Positions 1-5,868 of a stretch of DNA of 6,701 nt are shown here, piece after piece. Positions within the stretch are counted from its first letter, which is position 1. Every line of letters begins with the position of its first letter. The translations under genes and the position numbers were made by a program. The notes beneath the pieces are model-generated. The model searched no databases and was not told the DNA's origin. It saw only the letters and a program-made list of their open reading frames with translations. The stretch lies in the NCBI GenBank assembly GCA_005878415.1, contig VBMM01000227.1:1-6701 (forward strand), read 5' to 3'. The stretch is from Methanobacteriota archaeon (GTDB lineage Archaea > Thermoplasmatota > Thermoplasmata > RBG-16-68-12).

Positions 1-701
1 TGCTTCGACAACGAGGCGTTGTCCGTGTAGCCGCACGCGGACAGATCGGGCGAGGCGATGAGGGCGGACGCGCCGTCGACGATCACGTCCGTCGCGATGA
101 GTCCCTTCCGGTGGACGGACGACGCTCCCTCCGGGATCTTCTGCCCCGGCTCCGTGATGATCGTGAAGTGGATGCCGCGGGCGATCGACTGCTCGATCTT
201 CTTGCCGACATTCTCCCGGATCTCCGAGAACGTCGGCGTCGACACGATGACCGTCTCCATTGACTGGTCGATCAGCTCGCCGATTTTCTCGAGGACGCGC
301 GGCTTCGTCACGATCGTGTAGACGAGCTGCGGCTCGCCCTTCGACCGCAGGACTTCGTGGAGGAGGTCGAGCTTGCTGAACGTCTCTTCCAGGTGATCGA
401 TCACCCGGCCCTTGACCTTGCCGGGCGCTTCCGGCTTGAAGATCGTCGGGCGGCCGCGGGTCGAAATCGCGAATCCCTTCTGGCAAAGGCTCTGCAAGAC
501 CTTGTACGCGGACGTCCGCGGGATGTGCGCGGTCTCCGCGATCGTCTCGGCGCTCCCGTAGCCATGGGCCACGAGCGCGATGTAGCCCCGCGCCTCGTAT
601 CCCGACAGTCCGATCGACTCGAGGGTCCTCGTGGCCCGCTCGAATTCCGCCTCCAAGTCGACGCCTCCGGGGAGGAGCTTCGACAAGTCTTGCGGAACCA
701 C
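1..701 (-). CDS. TrmB-family transcriptional regulator (3' end outside window)
   Basis: The 233 residues visible from the GTG at 701 form a TrmB-like regulator, a family of archaeal DNA-binding proteins that often control sugar or metabolic genes. Residues about 24-90 form the winged helix-turn-helix: GLSGYEARGYIAL (31-43) is the typical opening, PRTSAYKVLQSL (61-72) the recognition helix, and GRPTIFKPEAP (83-93) the wing ending of this family. A charged helix (about 95-121) is probably the dimerising coiled coil. Residues 125-233 resemble the C-terminal phospholipase-D-like/TrmB regulator domain (VIVSTPTF, then a glycine-rich strand region). The ligand cannot be read from the sequence. The start is uncertain. 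GTG 701 lies about 33 bases from a TATA-like element, giving a nearly leaderless transcript. An internal TTG at 654-656 has a GGAGG seven bases upstream and would shorten the protein by 15 residues. The gene is divergent from the DUF835 membrane protein, which it may regulate (inference). Confidence 0.85.
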   Translation of the reverse strand, partial: MVPQDLSKLLPGGVDLEAEFERATRTLESIGLSGYEARGYIALVAHGYGSAETIAETAHIPRTSAYKVLQSLCQKGFAISTRGRPTIFKPEAPGKVKGRVIDHLEETFSKLDLLHEVLRSKGEPQLVYTIVTKPRVLEKIGELIDQSMETVIVSTPTFSEIRENVGKKIEQSIARGIHFTIITEPGQKIPEGASSVHRKGLIATDVIVDGASALIASPDLSACGYTDNASLSK

Positions 702-727
702 GTCTCCGCGATACCCGCGAGCGCCAT

Positions 728-739
728 TTTATCTTTTCG
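728..739 (-). promoter_or_regulatory. TATA-like promoter element of the TrmB gene
   Basis: An A/T-rich stretch, read on the minus strand as AAAAGATAAAAT, stands out in a GC-rich region. It is centred about 33 bases before the GTG at 701, which fits an archaeal TATA box giving a leader of only a few bases. No BRE was clearly identified. The assignment rests on position and composition only. Confidence 0.55.
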
Positions 740-742
740 AAT

Positions 743-765
743 GGCCGGGTGTGCGGGTACCGGCC
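743..765. promoter_or_regulatory. Inverted repeat between divergent promoters (possible operator)
   Basis: GGCCGG at 743-748 is repeated as CCGGCC at 760-765 with an 11-base spacer. The site lies between the TATA-like elements of the TrmB gene and the DUF835 gene. Its place would suit an autoregulatory operator, but a six-base GC-rich repeat can occur by chance. GGCCGG is also its own reverse complement, so the arms are equally a direct repeat. Confidence 0.25.
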
Positions 766-773
766 GAGCGACA

Positions 774-786
774 CAAGCCTTTATCC
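774..786 (+). promoter_or_regulatory. BRE/TATA promoter of the DUF835 membrane protein gene
   Basis: CAAGCCTTTATCC holds a purine-containing BRE-like part and a TATA box (CTTTAT) centred near 782. Transcription would begin near 807-811, at or just before the ATG at 812. This supports a leaderless start there and argues against the in-frame upstream ATG at 749, which lies before the promoter. A similar CAAGCCTT element precedes rpS19e. Confidence 0.65.
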
Positions 787-811
787 TGACGGCAGCTTTC
801 CTTCGCGGTCC

Positions 812-3133
812 ATGGGCTCCGTGCGACCGGGAGGCTTGGCCCTCGTGGCCTCTCTCCTCCTGTTTTGGTCCGTCTTTCCGCCCGCGGTGGGCCAGAGTTC
901 GCAGGGCCATATGACCGTCGCGACCGACTACGAGCTGTTCGGTCCGTCGGACCTCCAAGGCGGCGGGCACGTGACGTGGACCCTCACGGGCTCGAAGGCC
1001 GTCGAGTTTCGGGCGAAAGTCATCCACATGTTCGACGAGTACGACATCATCCCGACCGGCTTCTCGGCGGCCGGCGCCCCGATACCCCGGAACCGCGACG
1101 GCAAGCTCGATGTGGCCGAGGGGCTCGTGTACACAGACCTCTTGGAGGTGATGCTCGAGCGGAGGACGACGCCGCTCGGCACGTCCGTGCAATACATGAA
1201 CCTGTACCCCTTCGACCTTCGGGAAGAAAATCCCGGCGATCGGGCCGCGGGGTTTCAGCGGAGTACGGCGGGCCTTGCGGGACAGGACCTCAACTCGACG
1301 GCGGACGCCGTGATCCGCTTCCTGTTCCAGGCTTCTTCGACCACCACGAACGCGCGCGTGACGCTCGCAACGCCGGTCCTCGCGGATGCTCCCTACGCGT
1401 TCTTCTCCTACGAGGTTCGGCAGTCGCCAACCTTGTCGGCGTCCTTCCCCTATCCCGACCTTTGGCCGTTCTTGCACGAAGGCGGCTGGCACAACGTGAC
1501 CACCGCGGACGGCAAGAAGGCGATGTGGGTGGGCAACGACACGACCGGTGCATACGAGAACAACACGATCGCATCGGCCCGAACTTCCGCGGATCCTGCC
1601 CTCGCGCTCAGCTCGTCGTTCTATGTGCCGTTCGATCTGCGCTTCGCGTCCCATGCGTACGCGACCTTCAACTACACCGGCCAGGTCGCGGATGCGAACG
1701 ATCGCCTGCGCCTGCAGGTCGCCGAGGAACCTTCGTTAACGACGTGGACGAATCTCTCCTTCGGGCCGTCTGTAACGGATTTACCCTCAACGCCGTTGGG
1801 CATCTGGGTGAACGCCACGGTCGGCCTTGACGCATACCTCGGAGAGCGCGTGCGCCTCCGGCTTAACTTCACGTCCGACGCCGCCGGCAACGGACCAGGG
1901 TTCTTCATCCGAGATTTCGCGCTGCACGCCCCTGCGGACTACGAGGGCGAGGTCGTCGAGACGGACTCGCACTACCTCGTCGGCACGCTCAGCTTCTCCG
2001 ACCCCGTGCTCCCCTCGGGAGGCATTCAGCTGATCCGCACCCCCGGTGGCGAGATCCTGTATTACTCGTCCACCTGGGACACGACGGCGCTGCCGGCCGA
2101 CTCGATCCGCTTCCGCACGTTCGACGTCACAGAGAATCCCCAAGTCCTGTTCGCCGTCATGCTCGTGGCCTCGTATGCGATCTCGCTCCTCCAGGAGGGC
2201 GCCTACGACCGGTATCGGGAGGCCCATCCGAGCGTGTACCGGCCCGCGGTGCACAGGGTGAAGTGGCTGCACAACCTCGGCCGCGTCGCGATCGGCGTCC
2301 TGGTCCTCTTCTACTTCGTCCCGACGGCCCTCGGGGTGATCGGCATCCGGATCTTCGTCTCGGGGCCCGCGTACTGGTTCCTCTCCCTGACGCTCGCGCT
2401 GCTCGTCGGATTCGTCACGCGGGCCTACTATCGGCAGAAGCTCGACGAGGCGCCGCCGCCGGTCGTCGGGGAGGCGCCCGTTCTCCGAAGTCGAGAGACG
2501 GCCCCGCCCCCGCCGGAACCGGCGATCGCGGTCGCCCACTGCACCGTCCGCGAGAAGAAGGTCGTCTCGATGCGTTGCGAATCGTGCGGGGAGTTGCAGG
2601 TGATCCCCGAGGGGGCCGATCCTCGCACGGTCGCGTGCGAGCGCTGCGGCGGCCGCCTCCGTCACCTGGACGAGGGCAAGCGGTATCTGATCGTCGCGAG
2701 CAATCCCGCGATCGCGTTCGCCTGGATGCAGGACCTCACGAAGGAAGGGAAGCCGTCCCTCTGCCTGTCGCCCGCGGCCCCGGACCGGCTCCGGCTCGAG
2801 TTCGGCGACAAGGACGTCCAGTTCCTCCAAGTGTCGTCGCAGGCGACGAACGCGATCGATCCGCGGAAGCTCGATCCCGCCGGGCTGAAGGCGATCCTAC
2901 CGCTCGCGCGGCAGGGCAAGGGCGGCGTGATCCTGTACGACGGCCTGGATCGGATCATCTCGGAAGCGTCGATGGGCGACGTGATCCGATTCCTCCGGAA
3001 GGCGAACGACATGGCGTTCGTGCACGGCGTGACGGTGATCGGGCGCGTCTCCCCGCGCGTCCTCGCGGACCCGGATCTCCGGCGGCTTCGCGCGGAGTTC
3101 GACGAGTACATGGACCTCTCGGCCCAGATGTGA
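812..3133 (+). CDS. Multidomain membrane protein: sequon-rich ectodomain, three TM helices, zinc ribbon, DUF835
   Basis: This 773-residue protein has a signal peptide (1-27; hydrophobic core about 8-22). A large extracellular region (28-440) follows; its later half (about 222-370) has the look of a MAM or carbohydrate-binding type jelly roll (inference). Hydrophobic segments are at about 445-460, 492-512 and 521-540, then a proline-rich linker (about 546-573). A zinc ribbon has cysteines 589, 592, 609 and 612. A DUF835 domain runs from about 625 to 768, with YLIVASNPAIAF at its start and GGVILYDGLDRII in its core. Arginine/lysine-rich stretches between the first two helices and after the third put the C-terminus in the cytoplasm. 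DUF835 is common in Thermoplasmata and related archaea, often on sensor-like proteins; its function is unknown. The layout suggests an outside sensor with a cytoplasmic output module (inference). ATG 812 fits both the signal peptide and the promoter. Its stop lies two bases from the convergent ubiX stop. Confidence 0.85.
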   Translation: MGSVRPGGLALVASLLLFWSVFPPAVGQSSQGHMTVATDYELFGPSDLQGGGHVTWTLTGSKAVEFRAKVIHMFDEYDIIPTGFSAAGAPIPRNRDGKLDVAEGLVYTDLLEVMLERRTTPLGTSVQYMNLYPFDLREENPGDRAAGFQRSTAGLAGQDLNSTADAVIRFLFQASSTTTNARVTLATPVLADAPYAFFSYEVRQSPTLSASFPYPDLWPFLHEGGWHNVTTADGKKAMWVGNDTTGAYENNTIASARTSADPALALSSSFYVPFDLRFASHAYATFNYTGQVADANDRLRLQVAEEPSLTTWTNLSFGPSVTDLPSTPLGIWVNATVGLDAYLGERVRLRLNFTSDAAGNGPGFFIRDFALHAPADYEGEVVETDSHYLVGTLSFSDPVLPSGGIQLIRTPGGEILYYSSTWDTTALPADSIRFRTFDVTENPQVLFAVMLVASYAISLLQEGAYDRYREAHPSVYRPAVHRVKWLHNLGRVAIGVLVLFYFVPTALGVIGIRIFVSGPAYWFLSLTLALLVGFVTRAYYRQKLDEAPPPVVGEAPVLRSRETAPPPPEPAIAVAHCTVREKKVVSMRCESCGELQVIPEGADPRTVACERCGGRLRHLDEGKRYLIVASNPAIAFAWMQDLTKEGKPSLCLSPAAPDRLRLEFGDKDVQFLQVSSQATNAIDPRKLDPAGLKAILPLARQGKGGVILYDGLDRIISEASMGDVIRFLRKANDMAFVHGVTVIGRVSPRVLADPDLRRLRAEFDEYMDLSAQM

Positions 3134-3135
3134 AC

Positions 3136-3705
3136 TCAGACGTCCGGAGGGCCGGACCACCGCGGGCCCAACGCGTGCTCGACGCCGAGGTGGTCGAGGA
3201 TGCGCGCGACCACGAAATCGATGAGGTCATCGATTCGGCTCGGCTTGCCGTAGAACCCCGGAGAGGCGGGGAGGATCACGACCCCGAGGCGCGCCAGCTT
3301 GAGCATGTTCTCCAGCGTCACGGCGCCGAGGGGCGTCTCCCGCGTCACGAGGACGAGCGTCCTCCGCTCTTTCATCGCAACGGCCGCGGCCCGCGTGACG
3401 AGGTTGTCCGCGATGCCCGTGGCGATCTTCGCGAGGGTCGTGCCGCTGCACGGCACGACGACGAGGGCGCGAAAGGGGTGCGACCCGGACGCGGGTCCGG
3501 CCGCGAGGTCGTCCCCTCGGTAGATCGTCCGGGCTCCCGCGGCGAACTCCTTGAGGGACAGCCCCGCTTCAACCTCGATGACGGCCTGCGCATCACGCGT
3601 CACGATGACGTCCGCGCGGTCGCCGAGGACCTCGATCAGCCGACGGGCGTACCCGACGCCGGATGCACCGGTCACGCCGACGAGGATCTGCGGCTCCGAG
3701 GTCAC
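3136..3705 (-). CDS. ubiX: UbiX family flavin prenyltransferase
   Basis: The protein (189 aa, usual family length) attaches a dimethylallyl group to FMN, giving the prenylated-FMN cofactor of UbiD-type decarboxylases. Motifs are complete: GVTGASG (10-16) in the FMN-binding Rossmann-like fold, VPCSGTTLAKIATGIADN (84-101), KERR (112-115), TRETP (121-125) and FYGKP (151-155). By spacing, R105, K112, R122, E123, Y152 and R168 match active-site residues known in Pseudomonas aeruginosa UbiX (R122, K129, R139, E140, Y169, R185; constant offset of 17). The start is GTG with no clear Shine-Dalgarno. It follows the small membrane protein gene on the same strand after 45 bases, so the two may be co-transcribed. 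No ubiD is in view. The cofactor may serve a UbiD-like enzyme elsewhere, for example in quinone or the archaeal mevalonate pathway (inference). Confidence 0.95.
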   Translation of the reverse strand: MTSEPQILVGVTGASGVGYARRLIEVLGDRADVIVTRDAQAVIEVEAGLSLKEFAAGARTIYRGDDLAAGPASGSHPFRALVVVPCSGTTLAKIATGIADNLVTRAAAVAMKERRTLVLVTRETPLGAVTLENMLKLARLGVVILPASPGFYGKPSRIDDLIDFVVARILDHLGVEHALGPRWSGPPDV

Positions 3706-3750
3706 GCCGGCGGAAGGACCCCGGGTCCGGATGAAGGTTCCGCGCCCCGC

Positions 3751-4065
3751 CTAGCGGCGGACGGCGAGGCCGAGCAGGGCCAGGAAGAAACCGACGCCGG
3801 CGAGCGCCTCTCCCGCCAAGAAGATCGAGTACACCCCGACGAACTGGCCGTACGTCGGGTTCGCCGGGAGGCCGAGGAACAACGCGTCGCTGATGACGTA
3901 CAGGAGGTAGCCGAGCAAGACCAGGACGGCCCCGATCAGCACGACCCAATTGATCTGCAAGGGGCGATGGGCCGGATACGCCGGTGGCGGCCACGACGGA
4001 GGCGGCCATTGCGGGGCGGTCCAAGGCGCCGAGGCGGGTGCCGGCGGGATTGGCGAGCTGTTCAA
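3751..4065 (-). CDS. Small proline-rich two-helix membrane protein
   Basis: This 104-residue protein is not recognised as a named family. Residues 5-36 are rich in proline, tryptophan and alanine (motifs PQWPPPSWPPPAYP). Two hydrophobic segments follow, about 40-60 and 74-100, joined by a short loop (GLPANPTYG), and the chain ends in two arginines. Small archaeal membrane proteins with proline-rich heads and helical hairpins are common; no enzymatic motif is visible. I chose the TTG at 4063-4065 because GGAGGG (minus strand, 4072-4077) sits six bases upstream. The longer TTG at 4104 lies inside the probable TATA box. The gene ends in TAG, and the open frame continues past it straight into ubiX. 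Operon membership with ubiX is inferred from the 45-base gap. Confidence 0.7.
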   Translation of the reverse strand: MNSSPIPPAPASAPWTAPQWPPPSWPPPAYPAHRPLQINWVVLIGAVLVLLGYLLYVISDALFLGLPANPTYGQFVGVYSIFLAGEALAGVGFFLALLGLAVRR

Positions 4066-4071
4066 CGAAAT

Positions 4072-4077
4072 CCCTCC
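4072..4077 (-). promoter_or_regulatory. Shine-Dalgarno of the small membrane protein
   Basis: GGAGGG on the minus strand, six bases before the TTG at 4065, matches the pyrimidine-rich 3' end of archaeal 16S rRNA and decides the start of this gene. Confidence 0.55.
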
Positions 4078-4097
4078 GCCGCGGGAGCGGGCGCGAG

Positions 4098-4109
4098 GAT
4101 ACAAAGATT
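4098..4109 (-). promoter_or_regulatory. TATA-like promoter of the small membrane protein/ubiX pair
   Basis: Read on the minus strand, AATCTTTGTATC is A/T-rich against a GC-rich background and centred about 38 bases before the TTG at 4065. This predicts a start of transcription near 4077 and a short leader that barely includes the Shine-Dalgarno. The assignment is by position and composition. Confidence 0.45.
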
Positions 4110-4148
4110 TCGAGAAGACAGACGACGCCGGGGAGAGGGAGGGCGCGC

Positions 4149-4159
4149 AAAGAGTAAGC
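4149..4159 (+). promoter_or_regulatory. Weak TATA-like element of the GNAT gene
   Basis: AAAGAGTAAGC is the only A/T-leaning stretch near the right distance (centre about 27 bases) from the GTG at 4181, which would be read from a leaderless transcript. It is a poor match to a TATA box. Confidence 0.3.
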
Positions 4160-4180
4160 CCATCGCGGCAATCTCTGGAC

Positions 4181-4696
4181 GTGCCTCGCGTACGCGTCCG
4201 TCGAGCGACGCTGAAGGATCTGGACCTCCTCGTGCGACACCGACGCGGGATGTGGGAGGAGGTCGCCGAGATGCCCGTGCACTCCCTGGACGCCGCGGAC
4301 CGCGTCTACCGACGGTGGGCGAGGGCGCGCATCCGCTCCGGGCGGCTCGTCGGTTTCATCGTCGACGAAGGCGACACCTCGGTGGCGAGCGGCTGTGTCT
4401 GGGTGATGTCCGTCCAGCCGAGGCCGCGTTGGAAAGGCACCCGCGCGGCGTATCTCCTGTCGATGTTCACCGAGCCTGGCCACCGAGGCAAGGGGCATGC
4501 GACCCGCATCGTCCGGGCGGCCGTGAGCTGGGCGAAAGCCCGCGGAATCGGCGTGATGCTGCTCCACGCGTCGCGGTTCGGCGAACCGATCTACCGCAGG
4601 GAGGGATTCGAGCCCACGACGGAGATGCGGCGCTTCCTTTCGGGGCCCCGCGCACATCGCCGACGTACGCCGAAACGCGGTCCGCCCTCCCGGTGA
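4181..4696 (+). CDS. GNAT family N-acetyltransferase
   Basis: The 171-residue protein is a Gcn5-related acetyltransferase, transferring an acetyl group from acetyl-CoA to an amine. The fold begins at VRVRRATLKDLDLL (4-17). Motif A is clear: YLLSMFTEPGHRGKGHA (91-107), with R102, G105 and A107 of the R-x-x-G-x-A pyrophosphate loop. PIYRREGFEPTTEMR (136-150) is the usual C-terminal part. The substrate cannot be deduced. The last 20 residues are basic and proline-rich and may be a disordered tail. I chose GTG 4181 because the fold begins three residues later and the upstream frame runs through the opposite-strand membrane protein gene. No Shine-Dalgarno is seen. The gene is divergent from the membrane protein/ubiX pair and ends 75 bases before rpS19e, which has its own promoter. 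Confidence 0.85.
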   Translation: MPRVRVRRATLKDLDLLVRHRRGMWEEVAEMPVHSLDAADRVYRRWARARIRSGRLVGFIVDEGDTSVASGCVWVMSVQPRPRWKGTRAAYLLSMFTEPGHRGKGHATRIVRAAVSWAKARGIGVMLLHASRFGEPIYRREGFEPTTEMRRFLSGPRAHRRRTPKRGPPSR

Positions 4697-4716
4697 TTTC
4701 CTCCGGTGGGAGCACG

Positions 4717-4731
4717 CAAGCCTTCATATAC
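4717..4731 (+). promoter_or_regulatory. BRE/TATA promoter of the S19e translation operon
   Basis: CAAGCCTTCATATAC carries the same CAAGCCTT start as the promoter at 774, followed by a TATA core. It predicts transcription from about 4752, leaving a leader of about 20 bases before ATG 4772. A second A/T-rich spot (GATTTATGAAG, 4738-4748) would give a leaderless transcript instead. This is probably the main promoter for all genes up to aIF6. Confidence 0.6.
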
Positions 4732-4771
4732 GACCTCGATTTATGAAGCTCGAATCGGCCGAGTGTCGACG

Positions 4772-5236
4772 ATGACGACCGCGTACGACGTGCCTCCCGC
4801 CCTCTTGATCGAGCGGCTGAAGGACCACCTGCAGAAGGAGGGCAAGATCAAACCGCCCGAGTGGGCGGCATTCGCACGCACGGGCGTGCACACGGAGAAG
4901 GCGCCGACGCAGGGCGACTGGTGGTACCGGCGGGTCGCGGCCGTCCTCCGGAAGGTGTACCTCCGAGGGCCCGTCGGCACGACGCGCCTCGCGGCGGAGT
5001 TCGGCGGACGCCGGGACGACGGCTCCGCGCCGTACCATCCGCGACGAGGATCCCGGTCGATCGCGCGGGAGGCGATGCAGCAGCTCGAGTCGATGGGTCT
5101 CCTCGCGAAGACGGACAAGCGGGGCCGCTCGATCAGCCCGCAGGGCCGAAAGCTCCTCGACGCGCTCGCCCACGACATCCTGAAGGAGCTGGCCGTGACG
5201 CGTCCGGAGCTCGCGAAGTACGTTGGAGGAACCTGA
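4772..5236 (+). CDS. rps19e: 30S ribosomal protein S19e
   Basis: The protein (154 aa) is the archaeal/eukaryotic small-subunit protein eS19, a winged-helix protein of the 30S head. Family signatures run in order: YDVPPALLIERL (5-16), IKPPEWAAFARTGVHTEKAP (26-45), DWWYRRVAAVLRKVYLRGP (49-67), GSRSIAREAMQQLESMGLL (93-111), GRSISPQGRKLLD (118-130). Length is normal. ATG 4772 is chosen because family members begin just before the YDVP segment. A GTG at 4763 is in frame and cannot be excluded. It is the first gene of the translation operon; its stop is three bases before the PDCD5-type gene, whose ribosome binding site lies within its last codons. Confidence 0.95.
   Translation: MTTAYDVPPALLIERLKDHLQKEGKIKPPEWAAFARTGVHTEKAPTQGDWWYRRVAAVLRKVYLRGPVGTTRLAAEFGGRRDDGSAPYHPRRGSRSIAREAMQQLESMGLLAKTDKRGRSISPQGRKLLDALAHDILKELAVTRPELAKYVGGT
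5225..5229 (+). promoter_or_regulatory. Shine-Dalgarno for the PDCD5-type gene
   Basis: GGAGG within the last codons of rpS19e lies ten bases before ATG 5240. This spacing favours ATG 5240 over the in-frame ATG 5246. Confidence 0.6.
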
Positions 5237-5239
5237 TCG

Positions 5240-5478
5240 ATGTCGATGGACGACGAGGAACTCGACGCGATCCGCCGGAGGAAGCTACAGGAACTGCAAC
5301 AGGCCCAGGTCCAGGTTGCGGCGGACCGTACCCGGAGCTGAAGGAGAGCATCGAGAACCAGCTCATCGCGCTCGCCCAGAGTGGACGCGTGCAGCGCATG
5401 ATCGACGACGTGACGTTGCGGCAGATCCTCGAGCGCGTCATCCCGCGGAAGCGGGAGATCAAGATCGAGAGGCGCTGA
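5240..5478 (+). pseudogene. PDCD5-family DNA-binding protein gene, frame-disrupted and missing its centre
   Basis: Intact archaeal members (about 110 residues, PDCD5/TFAR19 family) are small helical DNA-binding proteins encoded beside S19e and L39e. Here the N-terminus is recognisable from ATG 5240 (MSMDDEELDAIRRRKLQELQ), but the frame ends at a TGA at 5339-5341 after 33 residues. The family C-terminus continues in another frame from about 5327: PYPELKESIENQLIALAQSG, then IDDVTLRQILERV and a KREIKIERR end at the TGA at 5476. The two halves total only about 79 codons. The conserved middle, normally with an ILTPEARERL-type motif, is absent, so about 30 codons plus one frame-changing base are missing. 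One net deletion whose length is one more than a multiple of three would explain both. It may be a real lesion or an assembly error. Position and the 3- and 2-base gaps to its neighbours are normal for the operon. Confidence 0.85.
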
Positions 5479-5480
5479 CG

Positions 5481-5636
5481 ATGGCCCGCAACAAGCCGTA
5501 CGCGAAGAAACTACGTCTCCTCAAGAAGGTCAAGTCGAACCGTCGGGTGCCCGCCTGGGTGATCCAGCGGACGAAGCGCAACTTCACCCGCCACCCGAAG
5601 CGCCGCTCCTGGCGACGCAACAAGCTGAAGGCGTGA
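5481..5636 (+). CDS. rpl39e: 50S ribosomal protein L39e
   Basis: This 51-residue, very basic protein has exactly the usual eL39 length and pattern: MARNKPYAKKLRLLKKVKSN at the start, the VPAWVIQRTKR core (23-33) and a PKRRSWRRNKLKA end. eL39 is an extended protein lining the wall of the ribosomal exit tunnel. ATG 5481 follows the PDCD5-type stop by two bases, and its own TGA is four bases before rpL31e, so translation is probably coupled along the operon. Confidence 0.97.
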   Translation: MARNKPYAKKLRLLKKVKSNRRVPAWVIQRTKRNFTRHPKRRSWRRNKLKA

Positions 5637-5640
5637 GCCC

Positions 5641-5868
5641 ATGGCGGAACAGGAAGAGGAACGCATCATGGTGGTGCCCCTTCGCGCCGCTTGGGCGGCC
5701 TCCCGGACGAAGCGCACGCCCCGGGCGATCAAGGCGATCCGGGAGCATGTGCAGCGGCACCTCAAGCCCGACCGCATCTTCATCGACGACGTGCTGAACG
5801 AATACCTCTGGAAGCGCGGCCGCGAGCACCCGCCGCGTCGCATCCGCATCAAGGCGATCAAGTTCTAG
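5641..5868 (+). CDS. rpl31e: 50S ribosomal protein L31e, ended early by an in-frame TAG
   Basis: The 75 residues before TAG 5866-5868 are clearly eL31, a large-subunit protein near the tunnel exit: RIMVVPLRAAW (8-18), RTPRAIKAIREHVQRHL (25-41), INDV-type segment FIDDVLNEYLWKRG (47-60) and RRIRIKAIKF (66-75). Archaeal eL31 is usually about 87-90 residues and continues after this KF with an acidic residue, DG and a beta strand. Here the frame after the TAG reads DGSAVVSLPED and then TGA at 5902-5904. With the TAG counted as one residue, the protein would be 87 residues. GAG (Glu, the residue expected here) is one base from TAG. So the stop is a sequence error, a mutation removing the last strand, or a readthrough codon. 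ATG 5641 follows the L39e stop by four bases. Confidence 0.93.
   Translation: MAEQEEERIMVVPLRAAWAASRTKRTPRAIKAIREHVQRHLKPDRIFIDDVLNEYLWKRGREHPPRRIRIKAIKF

Noticed and set aside
749..811. Upstream ATG at 749 as the start of the DUF835 gene
   Set aside because: It precedes the TATA box at 777-786 and would put 21 polar residues before an otherwise ideal signal peptide.
401..1654. Long minus-strand open frame (417 codons) across the TrmB and DUF835 genes
   Set aside because: Its product is arginine-rich and low in complexity, overlaps TrmB in another frame and crosses both promoters; it is a by-product of high GC with few stops.
1787..2830. Minus-strand open frame of 347 codons inside the DUF835 gene
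   Set aside because: Antisense shadow with an arginine/aspartate-rich product, no family resemblance, and a strongly supported gene on the other strand.
3950..4180. Longer N-terminus for the GNAT protein from ATG 3950
   Set aside because: The extension is antisense to the membrane protein gene and glycine-rich without family resemblance; the GNAT fold begins just after GTG 4181.
3593..4657. Minus-strand open frame of 354 codons over the small membrane protein and GNAT genes
   Set aside because: Shadow frame: arginine/proline-rich, antisense to the GNAT domain and out of frame with the membrane protein, which has a coherent helical pattern.
2263..4746. Plus-strand open frame of 827 codons
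   Set aside because: It runs through the DUF835 gene in a different frame, antisense through ubiX, and out of frame in the GNAT gene. The composition is arginine/glycine-rich and no domain is visible.
5240..5478. Programmed frameshift joining the PDCD5 halves
   Set aside because: No obvious slippery heptamer was seen, and a frameshift alone would not restore the missing central segment.
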